A stretch of DNA of 64,000 nt from NCBI GenBank assembly GCA_036873755.1, contig JAVTVY010017183.1, positions 1 to 64,000 of the forward strand, in the 5' to 3' direction. Positions 43,686 to 56,960 of the stretch are shown here, in pieces. Every line of letters starts with the position of its first letter. Position 1 is the stretch's first letter. The position numbers and the translations under genes were made by a program. Origin of the DNA: Hanleya hanleyi. Its lineage: Eukaryota; Mollusca; Polyplacophora; Lepidopleurida; Hanleyidae. The notes beneath the pieces were generated by a model. That model was given only the letters and a program-made list of their open reading frames with translations, was not told the origin of the DNA and made no database searches.

Positions 43686-45207
43686 TTCATTTAACGTCGA
43701 TATTTCACGTTAGGGACTAGGGACTAGCATACTCGACGAGTCGATTTGGGGTGAAACATCACACCTTTTCATTACAATCTCGACGTTGCAACAATCGGTG
43801 ACGTTATGTCAGGAAGCACAATCGCACGCACGCACGGACACGTGGACGGACGACTCCTTTTATAGCACAGATGATAGTTAATCTATTCTGTTTAGTTTGC
43901 ATTTATCACCATGTAAATGAAAGCAGCAAGTCTGTATCTTTTAGGGTTTGTTCTATCGACTGTAGAATATAGATTCTAATGTATTTAGATATAACTAATA
44001 TCAACTGAATAGTTTCTTATCTGTTTCAGATCTCATTTAATTAATTGTCTTTCATGCCAGTACTGTTTGGACAAAACGTAATACTAAATGTTTAATAATA
44101 TATATGCAGTCACAAAATGTCACATTTGTTGAAGGCAAACCCTACCCATAAAGTTGTCTGGTTGAATCGCGTTCAGAACCAATTATGTTATGTTATTTAT
44201 CCCCAGTTAAATTGTTGCTAACATTCTGACATGACATAAATCGTAATCAGACAAAACAGACATATTATAGCACAAATCCTTTCTCGCCAATTCGTGCAGA
44301 CGGCTGGACTGGTTTGACACCTCACTGCACAACTCAAGTAATTGTAATTGTATTCACTGACCATTACCACTAACCAGAGCAAAATATTAATGATGTCATC
44401 GTGGAAGATGAGGAACCCGGACTTTGATAAAAATGAATTGCAGAAAATGCTAAACGAATTATCTAGAATATATTTTTTGTTATCTAGCCTTTCCTACCAT
44501 AATGTAAATTTGATTCGAAAAGCATCTAATGATAGTATGCTCGAATCTGGAAATGCACTTGATATCCTTTATAATACAGCCATCTAACCCAACCAATGAA
44601 TCAACATGCATGGTTAGCATGGTTAACGACTTGCGGAAAACAATTTCAAGGAGCAATTTAACCCTTTTAATGTACGGTCAACCTGCTTAGCTTTTTCAGC
44701 TTTACTCTTTGCGTATGTTGGTCAAGTTCTAAGAATGCTTTCCCCCGGTTGTAGAGCTGACGGTCGTTATCGAAACTCCATTAATTACACCATAAAGGTA
44801 TTATAAAAAGCTGTGCTGGACAAATAGTTGTAGTACTGCATGACAAAGTTGCACTTCAAGGAAAAATGTGAAACGGTACTGTGTGAATTATTTCCTTATC
44901 GTCATACTTAGATTGGATGTGATTGGTACTGCAACCCTAGTAACCACGAATTAAAGAAAAAGTGTATTCTGAATGGTTGATAGGGTTACAATATCTGAAC
45001 AGTGTACTTCAAACCCTTCTGTCATGTATCAAACGGAGATGATTATGTGGAGTTATCAGGAACCAGTACCCACAATCCTTTATCATAGGTCAAATATCAA
45101 ATAAATAAGCGTAGATAAGCCCATGCAGGTTAAATGGTCCAATTACTAAAATTTCAATTCGTGCTACAATTGCGGAATCGATTATGTTTCTCATGATGAT
45201 TGAAAGG

Positions 45208-45360
45208 TATATATTACGGAGTTTTCCCCGATTATGGTCTGTCCTAATACAGACAAATACCTCAGATCCTATATTCAGTAATTATATAAGATATATATAT
45301 TACGGCGGTTTCCCGATTATGGTCTGTCCTAATACAGACAAATACCTCAGACCTCATTCA
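45208..45360 (+). repeat. Tandem duplication, period about 86 bp
   Basis: ATATTACGG, GATTATGGTCTGTCC and CAGACAAATACCTCAGA each occur twice about 86 bp apart. Other unit copies have no such duplication. Confidence 0.9.
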
Positions 45361-46759
45361 ACAATTTCCGTTTCAGTAATCGAAAAACCTGTTCTGTATG
45401 ATATGATATGTACTAATCCAAACAGATGTCAAGTGATGAAACCAGAGCTATAAGAGAGAAAATGTCCTTCGTTGCCAATGATACCTCTCGCTCTTCCTTT
45501 TCTCAATTCTTTTCAATCGCAAAACTTATTCTTTCTCAAATGAATGTGCATGTCTGGTCGTAGAGACCTTGTCGGTTTCCATTTTCTTCTGATGTTGAAG
45601 GTATTGAATAGGAAAAGTTCCGGTTTTGGCTCTCGTGAGATGACGTTGGGACTTGTACGTTGAAGAAAGAGACAATGGACATTTCCGATCACGTGAAAGC
45701 TCGACCGGCAAGGGACCCATTCATTCTTCAAATTTTCATTGATAACACTGAGATAAAGACACAGGAATTTACCGCTGCTAAGCAGGACCTGAGATTTGAT
45801 TTCATTCAGATTTAAAAAAATGCATAAAATACTATGACCGGTCTAATTTTTATCTCATTTAATGAACTGTTTCCATTTCAATTCAAAAAAAACCCCAACA
45901 TACTATTGGCTTAACATATGTAAATACCTAGGCGTCACATTTGTTGCAGACAGACAGCCATGTACCCTACCATATTTCAGAATTTCTGGTTGAATCGCGA
46001 TTAGAACTAAAAAGGTACTGTGATTCTCAGTTAAATTGTTGATAACCCTACAATATTAAATGATTCTCAATCAAATAATGTAGATATGTTAGCATCAGTA
46101 TCCCTCTGTTCATACTTGAATTTTGCAGATATTAAAACTCCCTTTTCTAGGACACGATCACGGCTGGAGTGGTTTTGGCACCTCACCACAGAGCACAAGT
46201 GATGAGTTTATATCCGTTGTCATTCTTTCGTGTTCAAACTGTCTGTGTGCGTCTTTACATAATAATCGACCGAGACAACAGCATGTCAGTTTTCATTGAC
46301 CAATGCACGAATCTGTCTGTAATCTGCACGATAGGGCCTACTGAATTACTTCACCCAAAATTAATCTTACCAAATAATCTTGAATATCCAGTGTTTTGGA
46401 AATGCAAGTGGAACTGAAATTGAATGAAGGAAATTGAATATTTGGAATGTCAGTCCTAATAACTACGCAAGCACAGATTGGAATGCTAACCCACTATCGA
46501 TGGTCATTGTTTGAGTGTATTGGTCGTTTTATGTCATAAGGAGAAGCACAACAGATTCCAAAATGCCATCGGATGTGGTGAACATTTAAACAAACCGAGG
46601 AGCAGAAAACATAAACATAAAACGTTTAGAACCTCACATTCACGGTCAACACTATCGTTGTCACCTTACTGAAATCGATGGCAACACAAATCACAAACCA
46701 ATTGATCGCCTTTGATCTTCGGCGGAATGAGAAGTGTCGTGGCACAAAAAACAAAAATA

Positions 46760-47150
46760 CAAGCGTCTGTACGTCATTCAATAGTCAGTTTTGTCCATAA
46801 TCCATAGGCCTAATTCGTATAACAGCATTAGCATAAAAACACCATAGAATACACAAACATAAGCTATTTTCCTACGAGAGAGGAACGTTCAACAGTTTTC
46901 AATGACGCCGACAAGACCTCATGAGGTTCCGAATATCAAATCCGTATCTCTGATCAGTATTTTTATTCCATATGATTTTCGTTTGAAAAGTTGTTATCCA
47001 CAGAATGATGTAACTTAGTCAGGCTTTGATTGTAACTGTTCATATGAACACAAGCGTATTGAAGTGCATAGGGATCATAATGGCCGGGTTAAGCGGAATT
47101 AGACACAAGTTACGAAACTTAACATGTGATATGTGTCGTAAAAATTGAGA
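46760..47150 (-). mobile_element. RT family 3' end (minus), U3
   Basis: CAAGCGTCTGTACGTCATTC (46.76 kb) is the tail, followed by the 3' flank (AACATAAGCTATTTTCC) and the stop-proximal RT sequence (GGGTTAAGCGGAATTAGACA, 47.09 kb). The orientation switches near 47.16 kb. Confidence 0.65.
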
Positions 47151-47159
47151 AACTTTAAG

Positions 47160-47995
47160 TGGAGTGGTTTCTATAATAATACAATTGTTACTGATTCTGT
47201 CGCATAAAACAGCATACAACGTTAGATTTATAGCTAATTCCAGAAGTTGTGCAACTAAACTTCTGTCCATGTTGTTGAAAATGTATGCAGTTTAATCATT
47301 TTGAGAGAATTTGTGTGCGATTTGAATAAATTGAGATGTCGAATGCATTGGGATACTTAAAAACTCAAGAAGTATCACGAAATACCTAGAAAGGGACACA
47401 TACCGTAAAGACATGTATCAACTTGGGATTTCTCGACTCTCTATACTACTATTTTTCATCAGAACATAATACCAATATTCCAGAGTGACCTGCATATAGT
47501 ATATACATATCTCGCATGGTAGCATTTGCTAGATCATATGCAGACTGTGAAGATTTCAATCAACGCCACAGAACATTATTGCAGAAACTTATCAAACAAG
47601 TCTATACCATCAAACACTCCAATTCAAAGTTTCTCAAATTCTACGATAAATATACTACACTGGCGGCAAAATATGATTGTAGCGTGCAAGATCTCCGGCG
47701 CTATGTTTCGTAACTTCTAATCCCACTTAAGCCGCGGCTTGGGGCCGTTTGTATATCTTGCGTTGTTTTTAACATGTTTTCATGTTGTGGAGGTGAGTAA
47801 TCACAATCAAAGCGTAGATAAACTAGCAAACAACTTGGAAATCCATTAGGATAAAGAATGATGACTAGTGACTAGGATTTTATTGAAAACTTTTATAGTT
47901 TTCATTGAAAACTGTTGAGCGCTTCCCTCTTGTAGGATACCATATTGTGTTATTATGGTTTTATTTCATACACATTCGGAATTGCGCTGTCATAC
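47160..47995 (+). mobile_element. RT, plus orientation, palm deleted
   Basis: Starts with the ARFIA-equivalent (GTTAGATTTATAGCTAATTC, 47.22 kb) and continues GATGTCGAATGCATTG, TTGGGATTTCTCGACTCTC (47.43 kb). It then jumps directly to the C-terminal part: MVAFARSYADCEDFNQRH (47516), SKFLKFYDKY, and VQDLRRYVS with a stop at 47713. The 3' flank follows. The catalytic region is missing. Confidence 0.75.
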
Positions 47996-47999
47996 GAAG

Positions 48000-48200
48000 G
48001 ATCTGAAGCCTGCTGGCCTGACGTTAATTATAATTGTCACATTTTACACAGGATCTAGCAAATGTTAATCGGTAAGACTCGTATGCGTCATATGCAGGTC
48101 CCACTGGATTATTACTGTTTAGAAAAATCATAGCTAACGATCTTGTCGTAAAGTGGACGAGAGAGAATTGAAGGCCCGCTTAATTTTGATAGAGCTATAG
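48000..48200 (-). mobile_element. RT fragment, minus, U3
   Basis: Matches 42.07-42.25 kb (TCACATTTTACACAGGATCTAG; GTCGTAAAGTGGACGAGAG). About 200 bp. Confidence 0.6.
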
Positions 48201-49802
48201 GTCTAAATGGTGTGTCTAGCAATTTTTCAAGCTGGTTTCCAGAGAATTCACCTTTACTGACATGGATGGGAACAACTGTTAGAGATCAAGAGGGCAAATT
48301 CATTTCTATTCATGATAAACACAAGAAAACGATATAGATTTGATAGTGATATTGTTGATTTTTTAAATAGAACGAAGTATGTCACAATAAGCACCCAGCA
48401 GGATTTGGTCACTTTAATGTATTTGTAAGGAACGACGGATTCTCCGTTCACGTACCACATGTGATGAATGAATTTTGACAGCAAGAATCAATACACTGAA
48501 TGCCACAAGTTACCTTCAGTGTAGGTGTACTGATTGCATTGACATATTTCAGGTTAAGCAGTGTTTTACAAATACCGTTCCAGATCGTTGCATCTTGGGT
48601 TGATATGAACACGAAGCATCGTTTAGTTTTGTCAGTCGGGTCAATAGAAATAAATAAAACCTTATTCTCGAATACAAAGTAAATATTCCAATTAAAGTAG
48701 TTTGGAATAGAGTGGGAGTCAATAGCCTTAGTAACAAAACGCTAGAAATGGTATCCATGGTTACTTGGTTGATTGGGAAATAATCAGAGCATTGTTAACA
48801 TCACTCTATTATATAGCTACGTCACTGGACGAAAGGCAGTTTATTCGGTGCTGATAAAGAACTAAAAATGTTAGAAGTTAGATTGCCTGTCATACATATC
48901 TATCAATCAATCTGTTAACTGTACCAGACAGACTTTGGGTGAACTCACTCGATGGTTTCCTCATAGATATCTATGGGAATGCCCCAGTACCTGGAAGCGA
49001 TTTATAGGTCATTACTGATGACCCGTTTAGATCAAATTTCTGTTTATCTATGCTTATTGAATATGAAGAACAAATTGTGGGAAGTTGATCATTCAAGAAC
49101 GCCTACACTGTATTGATTCCTGATAATATAAATGAAGAGACGCCAGATTCCTCATTCAGTATTCCGCCGTCGTCCAAAAATAATTTCCGCGACAGTGATA
49201 GAAAGACCTATTTCGGAGGAGGTTTCTTACAACAAAGAAGCGTTCAACAGTTTACATTGGTGCCAGCAAGACATGACGTTCTTTAACTGAAATACTAATC
49301 ATTGAGCATTATTCTTTATCCAAATGAATTTTCAAGTATTTTTCGGATAATTTTAACATCCACATGTTCTAAAAGCGTTGGGTTGTATCTAGTCGATCCA
49401 GAGATGTAGGTGCGTTTATTGCGGTCTCAATATTTTCTCCAAAGATAACTAAAGTCTGGACGTTTTAATGGGGGACTACCGACTATCTAAACAGATCCTG
49501 GGGTCCCCACATTCTGTTTGCCGATTTTGGCCCAATTACCCAACCAGCTGACAAAACTGGTATTCTGTGTATCTTGTTCTATTGTGCAAACCTTCCGTTA
49601 GTGTACGTTAGAGCTTGTAGAAAATCTACGATTGGCTCGTCAGTTATTGCTGCGTGTATAATAAACTGAAATCTACAAAATGACTAACATTTCTCTGTGA
49701 TATGTATATATATATTACGCTGCAAACAACTTTTAAATTTTCAGAAATACATAAATAATTGTTTCATGTACCAAGGTTCAATTACATAAGGTAATGTCAT
49801 AA

Positions 49803-50364
49803 TGCATCTGGCCTGTAACGGAGCCTGGGGAGGAGCGGAAAGTGCCCCCTATATATTTTCGCTATCGCTAAGGCTAGATGGCTAAAACGTACCAAACTAT
49901 ATCTTTGGGTCAAGCTCTACAAGAAAATGTAAAAAAAAAATCCAAGATAGCCGCCATGATGACGTCACAGTGACGTCATTTTCAAAAAGAGCATTTATTG
50001 GACGATTTTTTTGGTCAGAATTTTTTCAATTTTGTTTTTCTTCGCAAAAACTGCATGATACATCAGTAAATAATAATCTGATATAAAATAAAATAAGTTT
50101 TACTCACTTTTCCATACAGAAAAGCAAAAAATTTGAAGAAATCTGACGAAAACATCACTTTTCTGGTACCCGAATCGGCCGCCATTTTGAATTTATCCAT
50201 GGTCCCCTAATTGGGGGGTCATGCAAATAGGCTCAAAATGACTCCAATATGATAATCTATAAATTCACGGAGTCTTGGCTCTCACTTTTTTGTCGTTTCG
50301 GAGATAAGAGCAAAAAACCAACAGGGGTGGAAGAGGGAAGTCCCCCCCACCAAATCAGGTAGGG
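49803..50364. mobile_element. Piggybac-type MITE, diverged
   Basis: CATCTGGCCTG at the left and CAGGTAGGG then TTAA at the right resemble the ends of the element at 62.08-62.37 kb. Shared interior: GGGTCAAGCTCTAC, CCAAGATAGCCGCC / CCAAGATGGCCGC, GATGACGTCACAGTGACGTCA. It replaces sequence that U2 has at 32.13-32.22 kb. The left TTAA is not preserved. No transposase ORF. Confidence 0.6.
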
Positions 50365-50969
50365 TTAAGTTGATACAGCCACTGATCGACTGTTATAAAC
50401 TTATATGCCCATATTGACCTTTCTCTGCGATGCTTCAATACATTATGACATCACCTTATGTAATTGGGCCTCAGTACACGAAACAACTAGTATGGAGTAT
50501 TATATAAATCATGAGGTTACTAACATGTCCCTATAAAAAGAATTTGGACGGCAGCTGCCTATGGAAGATCTAACCCGGCTCCTATATGAACCATTCTTGA
50601 TGAGGATATATGTAGGCTTCATCCCTTGGTCATAATAAAACATTGTATTCGTCACATCTAGAAGAGAGATAAAACTAGTCGGAATAGCAAGCCAAAGAAA
50701 CAAACCCTAAAGAATGTGTTAACATCCGTAGGACCTATACCCTGAAGGCTCTTTTGCGCTCTTTTCCGCTCGAGGAGATTGTCGTTCCGAGACTTCGGGA
50801 ACAAAACTCTGTTCTGTAAAATCGATTTTAATCTTTTTATCAGGTGTTATGTTTACCACTCACGCAAAAATGTGTTCAGAGGTAAATTGAAAGTTTGCCC
50901 CAAGGATTGCGGTCCACTGATTAAGCCACCGGCCTGAGTGTTAAACAAGGTACCATGTTCGTTACCATG

Positions 50970-51955
50970 CACGGAAAACTGCTCATAATCATTCAGCTGT
51001 AAAGAAGAGAAAATCAGGTCAACCGAGATCAGTGAGAACAAACCAGTCCGAGCCATGGTAACTTAGGATAGTCAAACAAAATATCATTGAAACAATAATT
51101 TCTGGAAGCCACTATTTAAATAATTGTAAGTGATAAGAACATTTGATTTCGATGAACATTATATTTGAAATTTCTGAAATACTCAAATCCGCCTATATCA
51201 CTTAAATTCTTCGACAAAAGATTCGCCACGGCGGACCGATCGGTACATTGAGGTTTGTATTTTTCCTCTCTTTCTTATGGCCACAGTATTTAGAACATTT
51301 TAACATTGACGGACACCAGTTTTATCCCCGATTTGAATTTGCCAGAATTAACACTAATGTGAGCGCAATGGATTTCACTTGAAAAAGTGAGCTAACTGGA
51401 TGCATATGTATCGTATTTACACCAGTTATCCATAGTTAAAAATCTGTCCGATGGTGTAGATATAGGCACGACAGGAAGATTACAAGCCGTAATTTTTACC
51501 CGTGCGTCACGTGTCAATGCACTTGTTGATACACCGAGGCAAACCTATTGTCTAAGAATTAAAGTGAGAAGGGAGGTTGTATGTGTCTTACAATCTGCTG
51601 CACTGTTACAGTAGTACAACACGTGGTTCAAGAAATCTGATCAAGACTATTTGTTCTAATATATAATGACTTTCCGTATTGTCAGACAAACCATATAATA
51701 GCAAGTTCAGCAGAGTCAACCATAATGTAAAATTGTCAAATAGAATTCGTTTTGAATTCTGCAACACTGTATATGTAGCAAAACGTGATTAAATGGATAC
51801 AATTGTTTGTGTAACTGATCAAGAAGATTCTATCTATTTTTTAGAAACTAGTGATGCACATGTAGGGATTAGCAGTTACATGTACACGATGTACCTTTAG
51901 ACGCTCTGTACTTCTATACTCCCAAGATAACTCATTATATTGTTATATACATGTA
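50970..51955. other. Unidentified insertion of about 1 kb in U4
   Basis: U2 reads GTTCGTTACCATAAACCATG then CGTACGC at this position, whereas U4 has about 1 kb between the equivalent points. The inserted segment shows no terminal repeats, long frame or RT motif that I can recognise. Confidence 0.5.
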
Positions 51956-53769
51956 CATTATATTCGTACGCGAGCTGGTACCCATTTCCTTCAGTCGAAA
52001 GCATCAATACAACAGTTGGTCTATCTTCTTCACGAGGTTGAAATTATTGCGCAGAGGACGCATATCCCGGATAGAATACTCCAAGACATTATTTAATGTT
52101 CTCGAATACAATGTAATGTATAATCCATTCTCATGACATCATATTGTATATCACCTACTGTCACTTACACCATCTATCCAGAAACGTTGAGCACAGCCAA
52201 TCAGCAAAATACGCCTAGCTAAACAGAGCAGAGCGGGCTTGGGATTAAACAGCTAAATGAGGCGTTCAACTGTGCGCTCCTGGCAAATACTTGAGCACCT
52301 AAATTGTTCCTTCTTCTGTCCGATATACTGGATGTATTTCCATCTCTGCAGTATGTAGATAATGTCGATGAAAATCAATAAAGAGTGCATGCGCATGCGC
52401 GCCACGTTTCACTCTCCAGTGCAGTGAGAGGTTGTTACGCCGAGAGTTTAGAAGGTCACAACGGTTACGAACTCTGGCAATGGGAGAATGGTATAATCCG
52501 TCATGATGAGAAATTGTCTTTGTAAAAAGAGGATATGGGTTTCCTCGTCAATGGGCGGAGTGCATCACTTGATTAGAACGATTTGCTGATCTGGCAACGA
52601 AATTAATACGAAGGTTTTGCGCCGGGAATGGCGATGAACCATTTATAGAGGAACTTCTTCCTTCCTTCTCTGTATTACTTCCGTCTTCCAATCAACTGAC
52701 AGTCAACCCAAAAACAGAGTGGGTCCAAGTAAAGGCTTCAAGAACGCCTTGAATCTCTTTCAGTATCAACGAAGCTATACTATACACTTAGTGGCATCCT
52801 ATCTGTTGATCTCTGTCGTCAAATATTCGAGCAGACCAGTGGCACGGTTGTTTAACACATATCCATGTCATCTTCACTCGGGAATTCACAGTAATTGGAA
52901 GAAACATCATAGCGTGGCTGGGAATTGTATATAATTTACTCTCGCCATTCCTTTCGGAATTACTGGTTTGGTTGATCTGAGGGAGTTCAAATGGACCTGT
53001 CTGCCTGTCAGCTCTTGTCACGCCAGCATCCATTTCTAATTATCATGCACTAGATTGGCCATGGCACTAGCTGAAACTCGAGATGAACGTAGTGGTTAAA
53101 TTGTTGCGATCGCAACGCACCGTAGACAATATATTGTCATGAAAATACACGAACTCCTGAGCTACATTTTTTAGCGTACTGGGCCTACATATGTAGGTGT
53201 AATATATCTCAAAAGTATGTATATTTCAATTATATATAATAGCACTATGTTTATTTTATTTATTTTTTGGTTAACCTTTTGATTCACATTAACTGCACTT
53301 ACAGTGAACTCTCCAGCCCAGGGAACAGCCAACGAGAGAAACGAGCCAGTTATGCGATGAAGTAAAGGAACCGAAGTCGAACACAACACGTAGTGCCTTG
53401 GCCGATGTTCTCATCCGAGGACGATTTGGTGAGATCATAGCTCTATAAATATTCCATGGTCCCACTTAGGAAAATTTACCCTGTATGACTCCTTCAAAAT
53501 TCAGATTTGATTCGAATCAAATTAGAATCAGGTCTATCATGCCTGATAGACTATGGGAAATTCAATTATTCAATTATTTGCTTTTCTTCAAATTTGATGG
53601 CCACCGGGTGAGCAATTTGTCACTATATTTTCTTTGCTATTTTCTTCTATTGTGCACTTGAAAATCCCATAAATCCGTATTCTATCAGAATTCTTCGAAT
53701 TATAGACATTTGGTGATTGAATTTGGTTTATGCTTACACAAAATATCAACGGCAAATCTGAAAACAGCC

Positions 53770-55230
53770 ATAGTATAAATACACATAGGTAGTTTCCTGC
53801 AAGAGAGAAGCGATCAACAATTTCCAATGATGCCAGCAAAACATCATGATGCTCCAAAATTGTCAAATCCGAGTCGCTAATCAGTATTCTTAATCCATTT
53901 TAAAGTGGTTATCTGGAGAATGGAGAATGATGTATCTTATTCACGCTTTGGTTGTGACTGCTGAAACGAAGACCATAATCATCTTGAAGTACATGGAGCT
54001 GATACGGCTCCTAGCCCTGAGTTAAGCGGAATTAAACATAAGTTACGAAAGGTAACCTCTACGATTACAAGCGTCTCGTCCGTCATTCATAATTCAGCCG
54101 TCGTCCATTAGAGAATATACGCGTCCATAATCCAAAGACCTATTCCATATTCCATATAACAGTATATCGCAGGCTACGCTCGCATTTGTCTACCAGCAGG
54201 CGTTCCGTAACATCAAATTCGAGAAAATTTGAGGTAAGGATCTTGGTGGTATAGCCCTGTTTTACAAGTTTCTGTGATAGCGTTTTGTGACGTTTTCATG
54301 GGATCCAGCAAAGGCTACTAGGCGAGATATGTATACGCCATATGCAGAAATATTGCTCACCAGACGGGATAGTTTACGATTTTGAAATTGTAATCATCTC
54401 GTGTGTCGTAATGTGGACGAGAGTGAAGGTTCGCTTCATTTTTTATAGAGATATAGGGCTAAATCTGATGTGCCGTTAGGACTATCTCTGGTTTCCTTCA
54501 AATCCAGTGAATGTGGCTGTATATCATTCACTGCGTTAGTTATATAACGATTATCCCAGCGAGAAGATCGTCTGTATAGCATTTGATGAATGAGAAAACA
54601 CTGCGATTTAATGATCGTTTTTTGATAGCTTTCGCATATAATCGTATTAGGAGAACAGATATAGATCAGCCAAATGCCGGTTTGGAGTATTCCTTGACGG
54701 TGTACTCATACTCAATTACTTAAACAGTACCTGGTAATAGTTCTACTAACATAAGCGTATTATATTATCTGGAGCTTTTGTCTAATGAAGCTATGACACA
54801 TTTACTCTGGAGATTTGCTGAACTTCTTGCGAAATTGAGGTATCTCATTACTTGTTTTGCAAGGAGAAGGGTAATTCTGTCAATCTTGGAGATTGTTTCA
54901 ACGACCGCGCTCTTGGTAAGGTCCAGCCAGTCGGCGAGTACTATGGGTTCAACTTTTTCTCGCTTCGACCACTCAATAACATATTCCAGTGCAGTCAAAA
55001 CTGTCTACTGGTCGGCCTTCATGTTGACCCTTCTCCGCTCTCGATATTTAGGTCCCTTCGTCATTAGTGTTTTTAGGTCTTTATCACGCAATGTATCAAG
55101 GTTACCATGCAGTCACAATATGTTTGCATGGTTTATAGATAAAGTTATAAAATTCGCAATCACAACTATAACTCCCAGTCAAACTCTTTGACCTCATTAT
55201 TGTAATCGAATATTTTGGTGGCTATAGACT
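53770..55230 (-). mobile_element. RT copy with preserved N-terminal domain, central deletion
   Basis: This is the only copy that shows the N-terminal region. On the minus strand: SYSCDCEFYNFIYKPCKHIV (about 55.11-55.17 kb), then LTKGPKYRE-like MTKGPKYRERRRVN (about 55.04 kb), YVIEWSKREKVEPIVLADWL (about 54.94 kb), and NLQSKCVIASLDKS (about 54.79 kb; equivalent of KFVIVPADKA). The frame then jumps to CYTDDLLA (about 54.57 kb; YTDD box), a C-terminal part and the stop-proximal sequence near 54.02 kb. The 3' flank goes to 53.77 kb. The GPKYRE block is one I associate with a widespread invertebrate and fish RT family that lacks a C-terminal endonuclease. A short foreign tail lies at 54.07-54.17 kb. 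Confidence 0.75.
54070..54170 (-). mobile_element. 5'-truncated retroelement tail inserted in an RT
   Basis: TTACAAGCGTCTCGTCCGTC to CCTATTCCATATAACAG is the family's 3' terminus (compare 27.49 and 46.77 kb), found between the stop-proximal part and the rest of the C-terminal RT sequence of the copy at 53.8-55.2 kb. Only about 100 bp, as expected for an extreme 5' truncation. Confidence 0.55.
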
Positions 55231-55989
55231 ACTTATAAGAAATGCATGGGAATTATGTGAACTTAATATGGTTTGGTACAGCACTGTGCACCTCTGTATC
55301 GTTCAGGATTCGTGGTAATTTAACTATGTCCAGCCCTTTATTCAAGTCGTTTAAAGAAAATCCGGTTTTTATATTGAAAGCTGACGAAATTAAAAATGAA
55401 CTACGTTTTATTACTATTTTATATAATGCCAATAGTGGTTGTCAGATTTATACGAAAAACTAATGCTGTCAATATGAAAGATGCGAAAATTATTAACTTA
55501 TTTAATTAGAGTTCTGAAACAAGAGACAACCCGTAAAAGAAATTACAATCGAATAACCAGGAAGTCTGACAAACATAAAAGCATAATAACAGAATGAACA
55601 TTTTGATGCGCATCTTGCGGTATTCAGGATTAAACCGAAATCGTCAAGTCATAGCAGGATACAGACTATTAGGAAATATCTATTACTCGGCATTTGAGAA
55701 GTCAATCCAAATAAGTAAGCCAACACTGTTTGGAATGATGACACGCAATTGGCAGAGTGTGTTTGAGTTTAGGAACAGTACACCACATTGGATATGTTGA
55801 CTGTTTTAACAAATCAAGGACCATCTATTTATTATTTTGACATGACATCGTGGAAAGGATTATCTCCGAAACTTTACAATGCACGTTATAGATTGGGCAT
55901 TATGCTGGCACATTACGGAAATCGATGTACTGGTTAAACAGAATGGTATTTGTTGTGGCACGAGAACATAAAGCCTAGCAATTCATCGA

Positions 55990-56960
55990 GCTTTAGCTGA
56001 CATGGATGGGCATCAAATGTTAGAGATGAAGATGATATCAAACGTTTGCACATGATCAATAACAGAAAAGGGCGTAGGTGTTATGGTGATATTGTTGATT
56101 TATGAACTAAAAAGAAGAATGTCAAAATGTTAACCCGAAGTGCAAAAATGGATTGAGTCATTGTATTTTGTATACTACATGAGAAAGACGGAAGAATCGC
56201 AGCACCAAGTCGCAGTACACTGGATGTCGGTACTCTATGCCCACTCATTGAAATATTCCAGGTTAATCAGTGTTTTACAAATAACGTTCTAGATCGCTGC
56301 ATCTCGAGTTGCCATGAATCAACGTTTATTTATTTGGGTTAGACAGTAGAGCTAAACAAAGCCTTAGCCGCTATTATATCATGCAAATATTCCACTTAAC
56401 GTGGCTCCAAATAGACTGAGTAATCTGTCAAAAAGCTTAGCAATAAAAACGCTTGAACGATATCCATAGTTTCCTGGTTGATCGGGAACTAATCAGAGCA
56501 ATGCTTACCTCACTCTAAGATTTAGTTACTTGAATGGACGAAATGCGGTTCATTTGGTGCTGATAAAGAACTCAAACTGCTACAAGTTAAATTAACTGTC
56601 ATAAATATCTTTAAACACTCTGTTAACGGGCAGTAAGAGCCAGACAGGCTTCGGCTGAACTGGTTGGATGGTCTCCTGAGAGATACACAAGGGAACTCCC
56701 CGGCACCTAGACGCGGCTGTTAGGCCATTATGCAAAACCCGTTCTAATCAATATCAATTTTCCAATGCTTATTTAATATGAATAACAAATTGTGGCAAGT
56801 CGATCATTCAAGACCGCCTACACTCTATCGATTCCTGATAATATAACTCCAGAGACGACATTGTAACAAGAGACGCCATTGTAACAAGCTTGCGATCCAA
56901 CATTCAATATTTAGTCTTCGTCCGTAAAAGAATTTCCGCGTCAATAATCGAAAGAAATCC
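55990..56960. repeat. Unit block shared by four units
   Basis: Matches 29.9-30.5, 42.3-43.2 and 48.25-49.2 kb: TGATAAAGAACTCAAACTGC (56.56 kb), GGCTGAACTGG, CTGAGAGATAC and the ACCTAGACGCGGCT stretch (56.70 kb). It is the most widely kept block of the unit; no conserved reading frame is evident. Confidence 0.7.

Larger units (their letters stand above)
43880..50470. repeat. Large repeat unit copy U3 (deleted, about 6.6 kb)
   Basis: Begins with the end of the 25.4-27.5 kb block (44.10-44.35 kb; CTGGTTGAATCGCG), then jumps to the 24.3-25.4 kb block (44.38-45.04), continues with 45.04-46.76, RT pieces 46.76-48.2, then 48.2-49.15 and 49.29-49.80 kb. It lacks the 21.6-24.3 kb-equivalent blocks. 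The junction to the next unit at 49.8-50.5 kb has the same order as the U1/U2 junction at 31.7-32.4 kb. Confidence 0.65.

Noticed and set aside
44348..44587. 79-residue plus frame, MYSLTITTNQSKIL
   Set aside because: It spans the junction between two repeat blocks (end of one unit and start of another block), so the frame is accidental.
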